Source: Ancylomarina sp048268005
GTDB lineage: Bacteria; Bacteroidota; Bacteroidia; Bacteroidales; Marinifilaceae
Length of the DNA: 64,000 nt
Direction: 5' to 3'
Assembly: GCA_048268005.1 (NCBI GenBank)
Contig: JBLWWJ010000001.1
Span: forward strand, 1,178,001 to 1,242,000
This document shows, piece after piece, positions 1-6,969 of this stretch (position 1 is its first letter; every line of letters starts with the position of its first letter). The notes below the pieces were generated by a model. The model was not told where the DNA came from. It saw nothing but the letters and a program-made list of their open reading frames with translations, and did no database searches. Both the position numbers and the translations under genes were made by a program.

Positions 1-94
1 TGTAATCCTAAAATCGCTACCTTTCCTTTTTATAAAATTTGAAACATAAATCAACTAAGGCGCCTACGTTACATAGCGCCATCCGTTGTGTGGC
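1..94 (+). repeat. attC-like site, 3' arm only (cut by window edge)
   Basis: The first ~85 bases match the 3' half of the site at 3466-3665 with few differences (shared TGTAATCCTAAAAT, GCTACCTT, CCTTTTTATAAAATTTGAAA). The stretch ends in the core GTTGTGTGGC at 85-94, which is the left end of the first complete cassette. The 5' arm and any upstream cassettes or integrase lie outside the window. Confidence 0.7.
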
Positions 95-114
95 ATTATA
101 AAAAACAACAATAC

Positions 115-645
115 ATGAAGAACCTAATATTGATATGTTTGCTTTTCGGAATGATTAGTTGTGGAACAAAAAGTAATGAACGAAAAGAATCGGGTTTATC
201 AGTAGTTAAAACAATCGAACAAAAATCTGGTAGCTTTGATAGTTTCACTGATTATCTAGAGGCAATACCCAAAATAAAAATACCGACAAGGTATAGTTGC
301 AATAATAGCTATGAGTGGATTAATCTAGAAAGCAAATATAGACCAAAAGGATCTTCTATTATGGGAAAACTAAATTCCATAAATGGAAATCATTTTATAA
401 TCTATACTTATCCAGCGGATATTACTTTACCTATACTTGAGATCTATAATAATGAAGGTTCAAAATTAAATCAACTTGTATTACTTGATATGGCGCATTG
501 TTCATTTGAAGCAGAAGATGAACATAGTCGATTTACAGTACCAAATGATTCATTGATATTTTTGGAAAACTATAAAGTGAACGATTCGGATACAATAGTT
601 GTCGAGTCAAGGACTATAGAATTAAAAAGACTACTTATTAAATAA
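115..645 (+). CDS. Cassette 1: putative lipoprotein of unknown function
   Basis: A 176-residue protein that I do not recognise. The N-terminus is a lipoprotein signal: MKN, a hydrophobic run, then a lipobox ending in MISC with Cys near residue 16, so a membrane-anchored exported protein is likely. I chose the ATG at 115 because the upstream GTG at 88 lies inside the cassette core site and would put nine residues before the signal peptide. The rest is hydrophilic with no motif I can name. The gene fills a cassette bounded by GTTGTGTGGC (85) and its exact reverse complement at 648-657. Confidence 0.7.
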   Translation: MKNLILICLLFGMISCGTKSNERKESGLSVVKTIEQKSGSFDSFTDYLEAIPKIKIPTRYSCNNSYEWINLESKYRPKGSSIMGKLNSINGNHFIIYTYPADITLPILEIYNNEGSKLNQLVLLDMAHCSFEAEDEHSRFTVPNDSLIFLENYKVNDSDTIVVESRTIELKRLLIK

Positions 646-647
646 CG

Positions 648-669
648 CCACACAACAAAAGTTATGCGC
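648..669 (+). repeat. Minimal cassette junction (cassette 1 / 2)
   Basis: GCCACACAAC closes cassette 1, AAAA follows, and GTTATGCGC opens cassette 2. The whole long palindrome found at other junctions is missing, leaving AACAAAAGTT. The two flanking cores belong to different cassettes and pair with each other only through AAC/GTT. The junction could be a deletion product or the product of recombination at a secondary site. Confidence 0.7.
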
Positions 670-722
670 AACTATAACTAAACTTGAATTAAACCAATTA
701 ATAAAAATCATTATTCTTGAAA

Positions 723-1136
723 ATGAGCTCTATAATACAATTGAAAAATATGAGAAGTAATGTCTTTGGCGTTTGTAAAATAATATTCGGAGCAATTTTT
801 ATAGGATTTGGAATTTATTTCTTCTTTGAAAAATTGGATCAAAAACCTAGAGATCTGATTAGCTTAATAAGCTTTATAATGGCCTGTGCATACTTTGTGT
901 CTTACGGTAGTTATTTAGCATATAGTGGATTGACCCAGGTGAAAAAACTGAAATTAAAGAAAGGTCTTTGGATTGTTGGTTTAATCCTAAGTTTGATGGT
1001 GATTCTTAATTCATTGTTTATTCTTATTGGAGGAAATTCTAATAGTTCTATAATTATATCATTGATTGGCATTGCTACAGTATTGATAATAATTAATGAT
1101 ACACTGAGAATTAGAAGGCAAAATAGGAGCGCATAA
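723..1136 (+). CDS. Cassette 2: small multi-pass membrane protein
   Basis: A 137-residue protein with about four hydrophobic segments (near residues 15-35, 45-70, 80-105 and 108-125) and a basic C-terminus (RIRRQNRS). No family recognised. The ATG at 723 is preferred over the TTG two codons upstream. The stop codon lies inside the closing core GCGCATAAC (1129-1137), so the coding region reaches the very end of the cassette, as is common for integron cassettes. A promoter was not identified; expression may depend on read-through from upstream cassettes. Confidence 0.65.
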   Translation: MSSIIQLKNMRSNVFGVCKIIFGAIFIGFGIYFFFEKLDQKPRDLISLISFIMACAYFVSYGSYLAYSGLTQVKKLKLKKGLWIVGLILSLMVILNSLFILIGGNSNSSIIISLIGIATVLIIINDTLRIRRQNRSA

Positions 1137-1151
1137 CAAAAGTTGTGGTGC
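1129..1151 (+). repeat. Minimal cassette junction (cassette 2 / 3)
   Basis: GCGCATAAC closes cassette 2 and is the exact reverse complement of that cassette's start (661-669). AAAA follows, then GTTGTGGTGC (1142-1151) opens cassette 3. As at 648-669, the palindromic middle is absent. Confidence 0.7.
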
Positions 1152-1204
1152 ATTATAAAAAAAATGTAGCGAACAGAATATAACTTTATCAAAAAAAGAA
1201 GTTG

Positions 1205-1942
1205 ATGACTGATGAAGAATTAAAAGAAATTGAAGAAGAGCTAACAGAATTTGATGAGCGTTTCAAAAAAACTGAAAGTGATGGAATAAAAAATGTATTA
1301 AAACATTTTGACCGTATTCATGATAAACTCTTTACATTTAATAATATATTAATAGCGGGATATTTTGCTCTTTCACAATTCTTTGTGTCATTTTCTGTTT
1401 ACGGTATTATCATACCACTACTTAATTTAGCGCTTTTTATATTTATTGAATATAGAATGATGGAAAAAAGTAGGTTTGATGCCGAGGTAACAAAGAAAAC
1501 TCCAGAAGAGATTGTTAAGCATGGTAAGGCGATTAACAGGACAAATCGTTATTCTCTTTATTCGATAATTTCAACTACCGTGGTTCTCGTAATTTTTCTC
1601 ATTAACCTTTACTCTCTTGATTCTAGGGCAAACACAGAGAGTGATATAGAAGACATATCGGCATCTATAAAAATATCAGATACTCTTCAGGTGGACTTTA
1701 GCTCTTCTATTCTTGGAGCTTGGACTAATAACCTAACTGAGAATGCAACATTTGCATTCGATAAAGATTCTATGGTATTTGTTGATGATCTAAAATATGT
1801 CAAATATGAATTGAAAATAGATACATTGATTTGGTACTTTGATGACATACCAAATGCATCAAAAATTCTATTATTATCATCTGATTCATTAGTTGTTGAA
1901 AATGACTTTGGAATTGAACGATATGTAAGATTTAAAAATTAA
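1205..1942 (+). CDS. Cassette 3: membrane protein of unknown function
   Basis: A 245-residue protein, not recognised. It starts with an acidic, probably helical segment (TDEELKEIEEELTEF). Two hydrophobic hairpin regions follow, near residues 48-82 and 118-138, then a ~100-residue hydrophilic domain that ends in a beta-rich stretch. This tail resembles small lipocalin-like 'how much signal' domains of Bacteroidota proteins only in general character. A TTG directly precedes the ATG at 1205; I chose the ATG. The cassette is bounded by GTTGTGGTGC (1142) and GCACCACAAC (1951), exact reverse complements. Confidence 0.65.
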   Translation: MTDEELKEIEEELTEFDERFKKTESDGIKNVLKHFDRIHDKLFTFNNILIAGYFALSQFFVSFSVYGIIIPLLNLALFIFIEYRMMEKSRFDAEVTKKTPEEIVKHGKAINRTNRYSLYSIISTTVVLVIFLINLYSLDSRANTESDIEDISASIKISDTLQVDFSSSILGAWTNNLTENATFAFDKDSMVFVDDLKYVKYELKIDTLIWYFDDIPNASKILLLSSDSLVVENDFGIERYVRFKN

Positions 1943-1950
1943 AACATAAC

Positions 1951-2140
1951 GCACCACAACAAAAGCTAAATTTCATGGGCGGTGGGAATTGCTCGAGAGT
2001 TAGTTCAATTAAGGAACACCGCAAGCTACTAAAATTGGTTTGCTTAAAAATATAAACAAATTTACGCGGCTTGCTTCTGCACGGTTTGAAAGGATGGTTC
2101 TTTAAATCGCCCACGAAAACTTAGCAAGACCGTTAGGTGC
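1951..2140 (+). repeat. attC-like site between cassettes 3 and 4
   Basis: The layout is R'' (GCACCACAAC), spacer AAAA, L'' GCTAA, a long middle, L' TTAGC, spacer AAGACC, and R' GTTAGGTGC (2132-2140). The arms pair beyond the L boxes: GCTAAATTTCATGGGCG reads against the complement of CGCCCACGAAAACTTAGC near 2108-2125. AGCAAGC/GCTTGCT-type pairing is also seen in the middle. This is the R-L organisation of integron attC sites, but at ~190 bp it is longer than usual. Confidence 0.7.
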
Positions 2141-2170
2141 AAGTAGGTCAAAAATGAATTAAATCAAAAT

Positions 2171-2608
2171 ATGAATAACACAAACAGTCAAACGGATCCA
2201 TTTGAGAATATTAAAAAAGCCATGTTGATACAGGCGGTACCTTCAGCAATAGGAGTTCTTTTTTTGACCGTAAAAGGAATTGGTGCAGAGTCGCAAAACA
2301 CCGATGATTTTCTTTTATTTTTTACGTTAATAAACTCTTTAGCAGTTATAGGGATTCTATTAGCATATCGCTATAAAAATAAGAGAAGTGACACATATAA
2401 AACTGGAGAACTTAAAGAGAGAATATTAAAATATGTTTTAGCATCAAAGTTTCAGTATTCGACTATTCAAGCATGTGCTCTGTTCACATCCATTGGCTTT
2501 TTTATAACAAGTAACTATATTTTTATGATTGAGTCATTGATATTTTGCGTTTGGTACATTTATATTTATCCAACTACGGATAAGATTGCTCTGGAAATTG
2601 AAGAATAA
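2171..2608 (+). CDS. Cassette 4: small membrane protein
   Basis: A 145-residue protein with about four hydrophobic segments (residues 15-35, 42-62, 95-113 and 115-132) separated by a short charged loop (KNKRSDTYKTGELKER). No family recognised. It starts at an ATG 39 bases after the cassette core and ends 36 bases before the closing core GCACCTAAC (2645-2653), the reverse complement of GTTAGGTGC at 2132. Confidence 0.7.
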   Translation: MNNTNSQTDPFENIKKAMLIQAVPSAIGVLFLTVKGIGAESQNTDDFLLFFTLINSLAVIGILLAYRYKNKRSDTYKTGELKERILKYVLASKFQYSTIQACALFTSIGFFITSNYIFMIESLIFCVWYIYIYPTTDKIALEIEE

Positions 2609-2644
2609 TCAGTTCATCTGAGAAATCAGGTAATATTAGAGCCA

Positions 2645-2911
2645 GCACCTAACAAAAGCTAAATTTCATGGGCGGTGGCGAGTCGCTTGAGAGTTAGTTC
2701 AATTAGGAAACACCAGCAAGCCACTAGAATGACTCACTTACCCTATTTTAAAAGGTGTTCGTGATTTAAAAATGGATTTGCTCTAAATATAAACAAATTT
2801 ATGCGGCTTGCTTCTTTGCGGTTTACTCACTTCGTTCGTGAGCTCCCCTTGGTCGGTGGATAAGATTAGTCTTTAAAATCTCCATCTAACTTAGCAAGAC
2901 CGTTGTGCACC
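2645..2911 (+). repeat. attC-like site between cassettes 4 and 5
   Basis: R'' GCACCTAAC, AAAA, GCTAA arm, a ~200-bp middle, TTAGC, AAGACC, R' GTTGTGCACC (2902-2911). The middle carries the pairing blocks AGCAAGCC / GGCTTGCT. It also has an extra hairpin (ACTCACTTCGTTCGTGAG-like) shared with the sites at 4504 and 5662 but absent from the one at 1951. Confidence 0.7.
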
Positions 2912-2934
2912 ATATAAGCAAGACATTATACCTT

Positions 2935-3387
2935 ATGAGAAAACTTGAATTAATATTAATGACATTAATAGTTTTATCAACTATTTTATGGTTTTTTACG
3001 CTTCCTTTTGTTGGAATATTTATGCTAATCTTAATAAATCTTTTAGCGGTTTTTTATCTTGGATTTGGACTACTACTTTTTAATAAAATAAAGTTTAAAA
3101 ACTTACTCAAAAAAGATTCCTACAAAGACATTTCTGGTTTAAGAAAAATTGGTTCAATTGTGACTGGACTTTCATTTTCATTAATTTGCATCGGATCGTT
3201 ATTTAAACTTCAGTCTTATTCAGGAGCAGAAACAATTTTAATAGATGGGCTTATCTTATTATTTGTTGTAGCAATAATTTCGATCTTAAAATTCCTAAAA
3301 AGCAGGAGTGATTTTTATAAAAGAATTTTGATTCGTAGTACAATAATTGGCGGATTTGGATTGTTAATTTTCTTTATGCCAAATTGA
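2935..3387 (+). CDS. Cassette 5: four-helix membrane protein
   Basis: A 150-residue very hydrophobic protein with four predicted membrane helices (about residues 5-25, 25-48, 75-95 and 98-118) and a possible fifth at the C-terminus. Not recognised. An earlier in-frame GTG at 2905 lies inside the cassette core, so the ATG at 2935 is the better start. The cassette is closed by GGTGCACAAC at 3466-3475, exact reverse complement of its start; ~78 bases of non-coding sequence separate stop and core. Confidence 0.65.
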   Translation: MRKLELILMTLIVLSTILWFFTLPFVGIFMLILINLLAVFYLGFGLLLFNKIKFKNLLKKDSYKDISGLRKIGSIVTGLSFSLICIGSLFKLQSYSGAETILIDGLILLFVVAIISILKFLKSRSDFYKRILIRSTIIGGFGLLIFFMPN

Positions 3388-3465
3388 GCTGTCTTGAATG
3401 ATAAAAAGAATGTGATTTTAAGCTAGAAAGTCTGTAGGATAGGTGATTGCATGATCGGGAAATAC

Positions 3466-3665
3466 GGTGCACAACACACGCTATATACCATAGGAGCGTT
3501 GTAGGCTTTCGAATGTTTTGTGCTTTTAATGAGCAACGGCAAGGTAGCCATTTTAGAATAGTTATAGTTAAATGTAATCCTAAAATAGCTACCTTGCCTT
3601 TTTATAAAATTTGAAACATAAAACCACTAAGTAGCCTACGCCACTTAGCAAGACCGTTATACACC
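3466..3665 (+). repeat. attC-like site, second sequence family (cassettes 5 / 6)
   Basis: The outer cores are GGTGCACAAC and GTTATACACC (3656-3665), but the interior is unlike the other sites. A strong hairpin pairs GGCAAGGTAGC (about 3538-3548) and following TTTTAGAAT with ATCCTAAAATAGCTACCTTGCC (about 3575-3597). The 3' arm is repeated at 1-85. The L-type boxes GCTA/TTAGC are still present near each end. Confidence 0.7.
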
Positions 3666-3700
3666 ATATAGGAAGTAGACAACATTATAATCAAGCAACT

Positions 3701-4522
3701 ATGAAAAATTTTCTCTTTTTTATTCTATTTTCTCTAGCTCTATCTACAAATGGACAAGAATCAGATTTCCCGAAAGAAATTGACTTAGTATTTGACTATT
3801 TGGTAAATACTGAACCGTGTGAATTATTTAATGAACAACCATATCAACCTAGACCGATTGCATGGCAAATTATTGACATTGATAATGATGGTAAAACTGA
3901 GGTTTTCCTTCAAACTTTTCCACATTATAGACAATCTCCAACTATTTCAATCTTTCAAATCGACTCTAAAGACTCGGTTAAAAGAATAATTGAAGGATTT
4001 GCACCTGGGCATTTAATTAAACTCTCTGCTGAAGATGATTATCTTGATACACATTCAACTGGTACAGCAATAGATATGCAATTAGATTCAAATGAACCTG
4101 AAAAATTTAAAAAATTAGCCCAATCATCATTAAAATTTGGAATGAGTGTCGTTTTATATAAAAATTTCATTCACACGGACCAAAGAGATGGTAAGGGAAT
4201 ATTTATTGACTTAATGTATTTGAATGACTTCTCTAATGAAAATTCTTGTGCTAGTTTTCAGTTCTCACAACCAGATCAAATTATTGCAGGAAAGATTAAA
4301 AATGTGGAAGATTCATTTTTTATAGCAAAAGTTAATAAGGAATTATTTTGTTATAAAATAAAGGGATTTGACAATGGAACCTTTATCGATAAAGAAATTA
4401 TTATTGTGGAATTACCAAAAAAATATGAGCAATTAATACTTGATAGTGGTTTCATTAAATACAAGACTAAAAAGGGAGAAGTCAAAGAATTAGAATTAAA
4501 TACGGTGTATAACAAAAGCTAA
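3701..4522 (+). CDS. Cassette 6: exported protein of unknown function
   Basis: A 273-residue protein with a clear Sec signal peptide (MKNFLFFILFSLALSTNGQ). Near residue 63 it has DIDNDGKTEVFL, the Asp-rich calcium-binding loop pattern of FG-GAP/VCBS-type repeats, here single. The rest is unrecognised. The reading frame runs through the closing core: its last residues (VYNKS) are encoded by GGTGTATAAC and the start of the attC-like site, with the stop being the TAA of GCTAA. This tail is therefore set by the recombination site rather than by the gene. Confidence 0.7.
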   Translation: MKNFLFFILFSLALSTNGQESDFPKEIDLVFDYLVNTEPCELFNEQPYQPRPIAWQIIDIDNDGKTEVFLQTFPHYRQSPTISIFQIDSKDSVKRIIEGFAPGHLIKLSAEDDYLDTHSTGTAIDMQLDSNEPEKFKKLAQSSLKFGMSVVLYKNFIHTDQRDGKGIFIDLMYLNDFSNENSCASFQFSQPDQIIAGKIKNVEDSFFIAKVNKELFCYKIKGFDNGTFIDKEIIIVELPKKYEQLILDSGFIKYKTKKGEVKELELNTVYNKS

Positions 4523-4796
4523 ATTACATGGGCGGTGATGCGCAGTTTGATCCCGATAGCTATCGGGATAGTACAATTAACCCCGACTCATCGAGGCCAG
4601 CAAGCCACCAAAATGACTCACTTACTCTATTTTTAAAGGAGTTCGAGATTTAAAAATGGGGTTTGCTTAAAATATAAACAAATTTATGCGGCTTGCTTCC
4701 GTGCGGTTTACTCACTTCGTTCGTGAGCTCCCCTTGGTCGGTGGATAAGATTAGTCTTTATAATCTCCACCTAACTTAGCAAGACCGTTGTGCGCC
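4504..4796 (+). repeat. attC-like site between cassettes 6 and 7
   Basis: R'' GGTGTATAAC, AAAA, GCTAA arm, a ~240-bp middle, TTAGC, AAGACC, R' GTTGTGCGCC (4787-4796). The middle is close to that of the site at 2645, but a perfect 18-bp palindrome (4551-4568) is inserted in its left half. At 293 bp it is the longest site of the array. Confidence 0.7.
4551..4568. repeat. 18-bp palindrome TCCCGATAGCTATCGGGA, copy 1
   Basis: A perfect inverted repeat inside the attC-like site; an identical copy stands at 6901-6918. Two exact copies within 2.4 kb, one inside a mobile-site repeat, suggest a dispersed palindromic element. A role is not visible. Confidence 0.7.
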
Positions 4797-4832
4797 AAGC
4801 TAAAAAACCATACGACTAAAAAGAAATAAGTT

Positions 4833-5702
4833 ATGATATTGAATTATATAAATTGGTCTCCTGACCCAGAGATTATTAATATTTTCGGAATTTCCATTCG
4901 TTACTATGGATTATTATTTGTGACTGGATTGGTTTTGTGTGTTTACCTTCTTGGTTGGATTTTTAAACGAGAGAATATTGCAGCGGAAAATTTAGAGAAA
5001 CTGTCAATTTATGCTGTGATTGGAATTTTTGCTGGAGCGAGATTAGGTCACTGTTTATTTTATCAGCCTTCTTATTATTTCTCTAATCCATTGGAAATGC
5101 TTTTACCGATCAGATTTTTAAATGAAGGTGGTATTGAATTCATAGGTTATCAAGGATTAGCTAGTCACGGTGGTGCCCTTGGTTTAATAATTGCTTTGAT
5201 TTTTTATTCTCGAAAAACTAAACATTCAATACTTGATGCAATTGATTTAATTGCAGTTGTTGCTGCATTGGGTGGTGGATTTATTAGACTTGCAAACCTT
5301 ATGAATTCTGAAATAATTGGAATGCCAACAACAAAATCATGGGGATTTATTTTTGAGCGAGTTGATAATGTAGCGAGACATCCGGCACAATTATATGAGG
5401 CGATTTCTTATTTCTTAATATTTGTGGTAATGATTGTTCTTTATAAAGCAAAGCGGGCACATTTAAAGAATGGTTTTTTCTTTGGGTTAACTCTTGTTTT
5501 AATATTTACTGCTCGATTCTTCATTGAATTTATCAAAGAGAGACAAGTTGCATTTGAAGATGGAATGCAATTAGACATGGGGCAAATTTTAAGTATACCA
5601 TATATTATTGTTGGAATCGGATTTCTAATTTACGGACTAAAGAAAACTAATAGAACGCTCAGCGCACAACAAAAGCTAAATTTTATGGGCGGTAATGCTT
5701 AG
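4833..5702 (+). CDS. lgt: Cassette 7: prolipoprotein diacylglyceryl transferase
   Basis: A 289-residue inner-membrane enzyme that moves diacylglycerol from phosphatidylglycerol to the lipobox Cys of prelipoproteins. Family marks: the N-terminal YYGLLFVTGL segment, GARLGHCLFY, the HGGALG block with the essential His (about residue 112), GGFIRLANLMNSEIIG corresponding to the Lgt signature, RHPAQLYEA, and about seven membrane helices. All key blocks are present. The last ~12 residues (AQQKLNFMGGNA) are encoded by the attC-like site, so the native C-terminus was probably a little shorter or replaced. An essential housekeeping enzyme is unusual cassette cargo; it is likely a second copy. Confidence 0.9.
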   Translation: MILNYINWSPDPEIINIFGISIRYYGLLFVTGLVLCVYLLGWIFKRENIAAENLEKLSIYAVIGIFAGARLGHCLFYQPSYYFSNPLEMLLPIRFLNEGGIEFIGYQGLASHGGALGLIIALIFYSRKTKHSILDAIDLIAVVAALGGGFIRLANLMNSEIIGMPTTKSWGFIFERVDNVARHPAQLYEAISYFLIFVVMIVLYKAKRAHLKNGFFFGLTLVLIFTARFFIEFIKERQVAFEDGMQLDMGQILSIPYIIVGIGFLIYGLKKTNRTLSAQQKLNFMGGNA

Positions 5703-5894
5703 CTTATTAGGTAGTTAAATTAAGCCCGACTCATCGGGGCCAGCAAGCCACTAGAATGACTCACTTACCCTATTTTAAAAGGTGTTCGTGATTTAAAAAT
5801 GGATTTGCTCAAAATATAAACAAATTTATGCGGCTTGCTTCTTTGCGGTTTACTCACTTCGTTCGTGAGCTCCCCTTGGTCGGTGGATAAGATT
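5662..5894 (+). repeat. Truncated attC-like site at the array end
   Basis: Starts with GCGCACAAC (reverse complement of the cassette start at 4787) and follows the 2645/4504 type closely through GGTGGATAAGATTA. It then diverges at about 5894 and lacks the TTAGC-AAGACC-GTT end. This marks the right boundary of the array: the 3' arm was lost, or the array is fused here to unrelated chromosome. Confidence 0.7.
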
Positions 5895-6067
5895 ATTCTT
5901 TTTGACACGTTTTTAAGCTTGATTTGACCAATAAAGTAAGGATGGCAAGTGCATAAACCTATATCTGTTATTAATTAAAATGCTTCGGTTTTTTGTTATT
6001 CAGCTTCTGTGTCTACTAAAAAAGCATAGAATCTATCTTAATAATAGACCAAAAACTCTTTTTTTTG
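5895..6067. other. Non-coding stretch between array end and slyD promoter
   Basis: AT-rich DNA with no open frame of note, no cassette core and no palindrome matching the array. I see nothing assignable in it. Confidence 0.5.
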
Positions 6068-6098
6068 TTTGTGATGCCGAATAAAAAGCTTTTCTTTG
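6068..6098 (+). promoter_or_regulatory. Candidate Bacteroidota promoter for slyD
   Basis: TTTG at 6068-6071, a 19-base spacer, then TTTCTTTG at 6091-6098, which fits the -33 TTTG / -7 nnnnTTTG pattern. The start codon is 36 bases after the -7 box. The TA of the ideal TAnnTTTG is missing. Confidence 0.4.
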
Positions 6099-6133
6099 TG
6101 CAAAAATTTATCAATTATTAAAAGATTTAAGTT

Positions 6134-6661
6134 ATGACTATTGCTAAGGATAAAGTAGTATCAGTTATATATGAGTTAAGAACTGAGCAAGGAGGTGAAA
6201 TCATCGAGAAAGCAGTTGCTGAAACTCCATTAACATTTCACTGTGGTGCAGGACAAATGTTAGAGAAATTTGAAGCTAATCTTATGGGATTATCTGTAGG
6301 TTCTGGTTTCGATTTCAAATTGGCTACTGAAGAGGCTTATGGTCTTGCGTCTGAAGAGGCTGTTATTGAGTTGCCAAAGAACATTTTCGAAGTGAACGGT
6401 GAGTTCGATACAGAAATGATCAAAGAAGGTAACGTTGTACCAATGCAAGATAGCTCAGGACGTCGTATGAACGGTATCGTTCTTGCGATTAACGAAGCAA
6501 CCGTTCAGATGGACTTCAATCACCCATTAGCTGGTGACGATTTGTTCTTCAAAGGTGAAGTTATCGAGGTTCGTGACGCTACTGAAGAAGAAATGCAAGC
6601 TCTTAAGGCTGAAGCTAACGGATGTGACCCTAACGGTTGCGGTGGCGGATGTTCTTGCTAA
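6134..6661 (+). CDS. slyD: FKBP-type peptidyl-prolyl isomerase, SlyD-like
   Basis: A 175-residue cytosolic prolyl isomerase/chaperone. The fold order is that of SlyD: an FKBP half (VVSVIYEL..., TPLTFHCGAGQMLEKFEANLMGLSVG), an inserted chaperone flap (about residues 70-125), and return of the FKBP strand with the MDFNHPLAGDDLFFKGEVIEVR block. The C-terminus ends in a Cys-rich tail (CDPNGCGGGCSC), consistent with metal binding as in SlyD nickel chaperones, though shorter and without the His-rich stretch. It stands alone, with its own promoter and a strong terminator. Confidence 0.9.
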   Translation: MTIAKDKVVSVIYELRTEQGGEIIEKAVAETPLTFHCGAGQMLEKFEANLMGLSVGSGFDFKLATEEAYGLASEEAVIELPKNIFEVNGEFDTEMIKEGNVVPMQDSSGRRMNGIVLAINEATVQMDFNHPLAGDDLFFKGEVIEVRDATEEEMQALKAEANGCDPNGCGGGCSC

Positions 6662-6703
6662 TCCATTAAGGAAACTCACAGAGTTTTTGCTCTGTAAAGA
6701 TAC

Positions 6704-6735
6704 AACCCGAAGGTCTTCTGACTTTCGGGTTTTCT
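6704..6735 (+). terminator. Intrinsic terminator of slyD
   Basis: AACCCGAA(G) and CTTTCGGGTT form a stem around a short loop and are followed by a T-rich run (TTTTCTTTT). Confidence 0.85.
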
Positions 6736-6751
6736 TTTATCTAAATTTGAA

Positions 6752-6895
6752 TGAGTCAAAGATTACTCAGATTTACAGGTTGTAATTCATTGTTTTTAAT
6801 TCTCGTTATAGTTTTTCTATGAGACGCAGATTAAAAATGATTTTAAAAGAAATAAACCACAGATTACGCAGATTTGCACAGATTGTGATTCATCA
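6752..6895. repeat. Diverged direct repeat flanking an AT-rich gap
   Basis: Two related ~40-base segments, about 6752-6792 and 6854-6895, share AGATTAC-CAGATTT-CA, then GATTGTGATTCAT or its variant GGTTGTAATTCATT. Similar CAGATTACGCAGATTT segments are, to my memory, common in intergenic DNA of several bacterial groups. No function is visible. Confidence 0.45.
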
Positions 6896-6900
6896 TTCAT

Positions 6901-6918
6901 TCCCGATAGCTATCGGGA
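6901..6918. repeat. 18-bp palindrome TCCCGATAGCTATCGGGA, copy 2
   Basis: Identical to the copy at 4551-4568. Here it sits between slyD and the symporter gene, about 50 bases before the start codon at 6970, and has no T run after it. Confidence 0.7.
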
Positions 6919-6969
6919 TCATCATTCGTAAATTATTGTATATTTAGGCTTCAATAAAAATTAGAGGAT

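Noticed and set aside
88..114. GTG start of cassette 1 gene at 88
   Set aside because: Falls inside the recombination core and would displace the lipoprotein signal peptide.
1932..2114. 60-codon minus-strand open frame in the first full attC-like site
   Set aside because: It lies wholly inside the palindromic recombination site, whose two arms explain its sequence; no start signal or protein-like composition.
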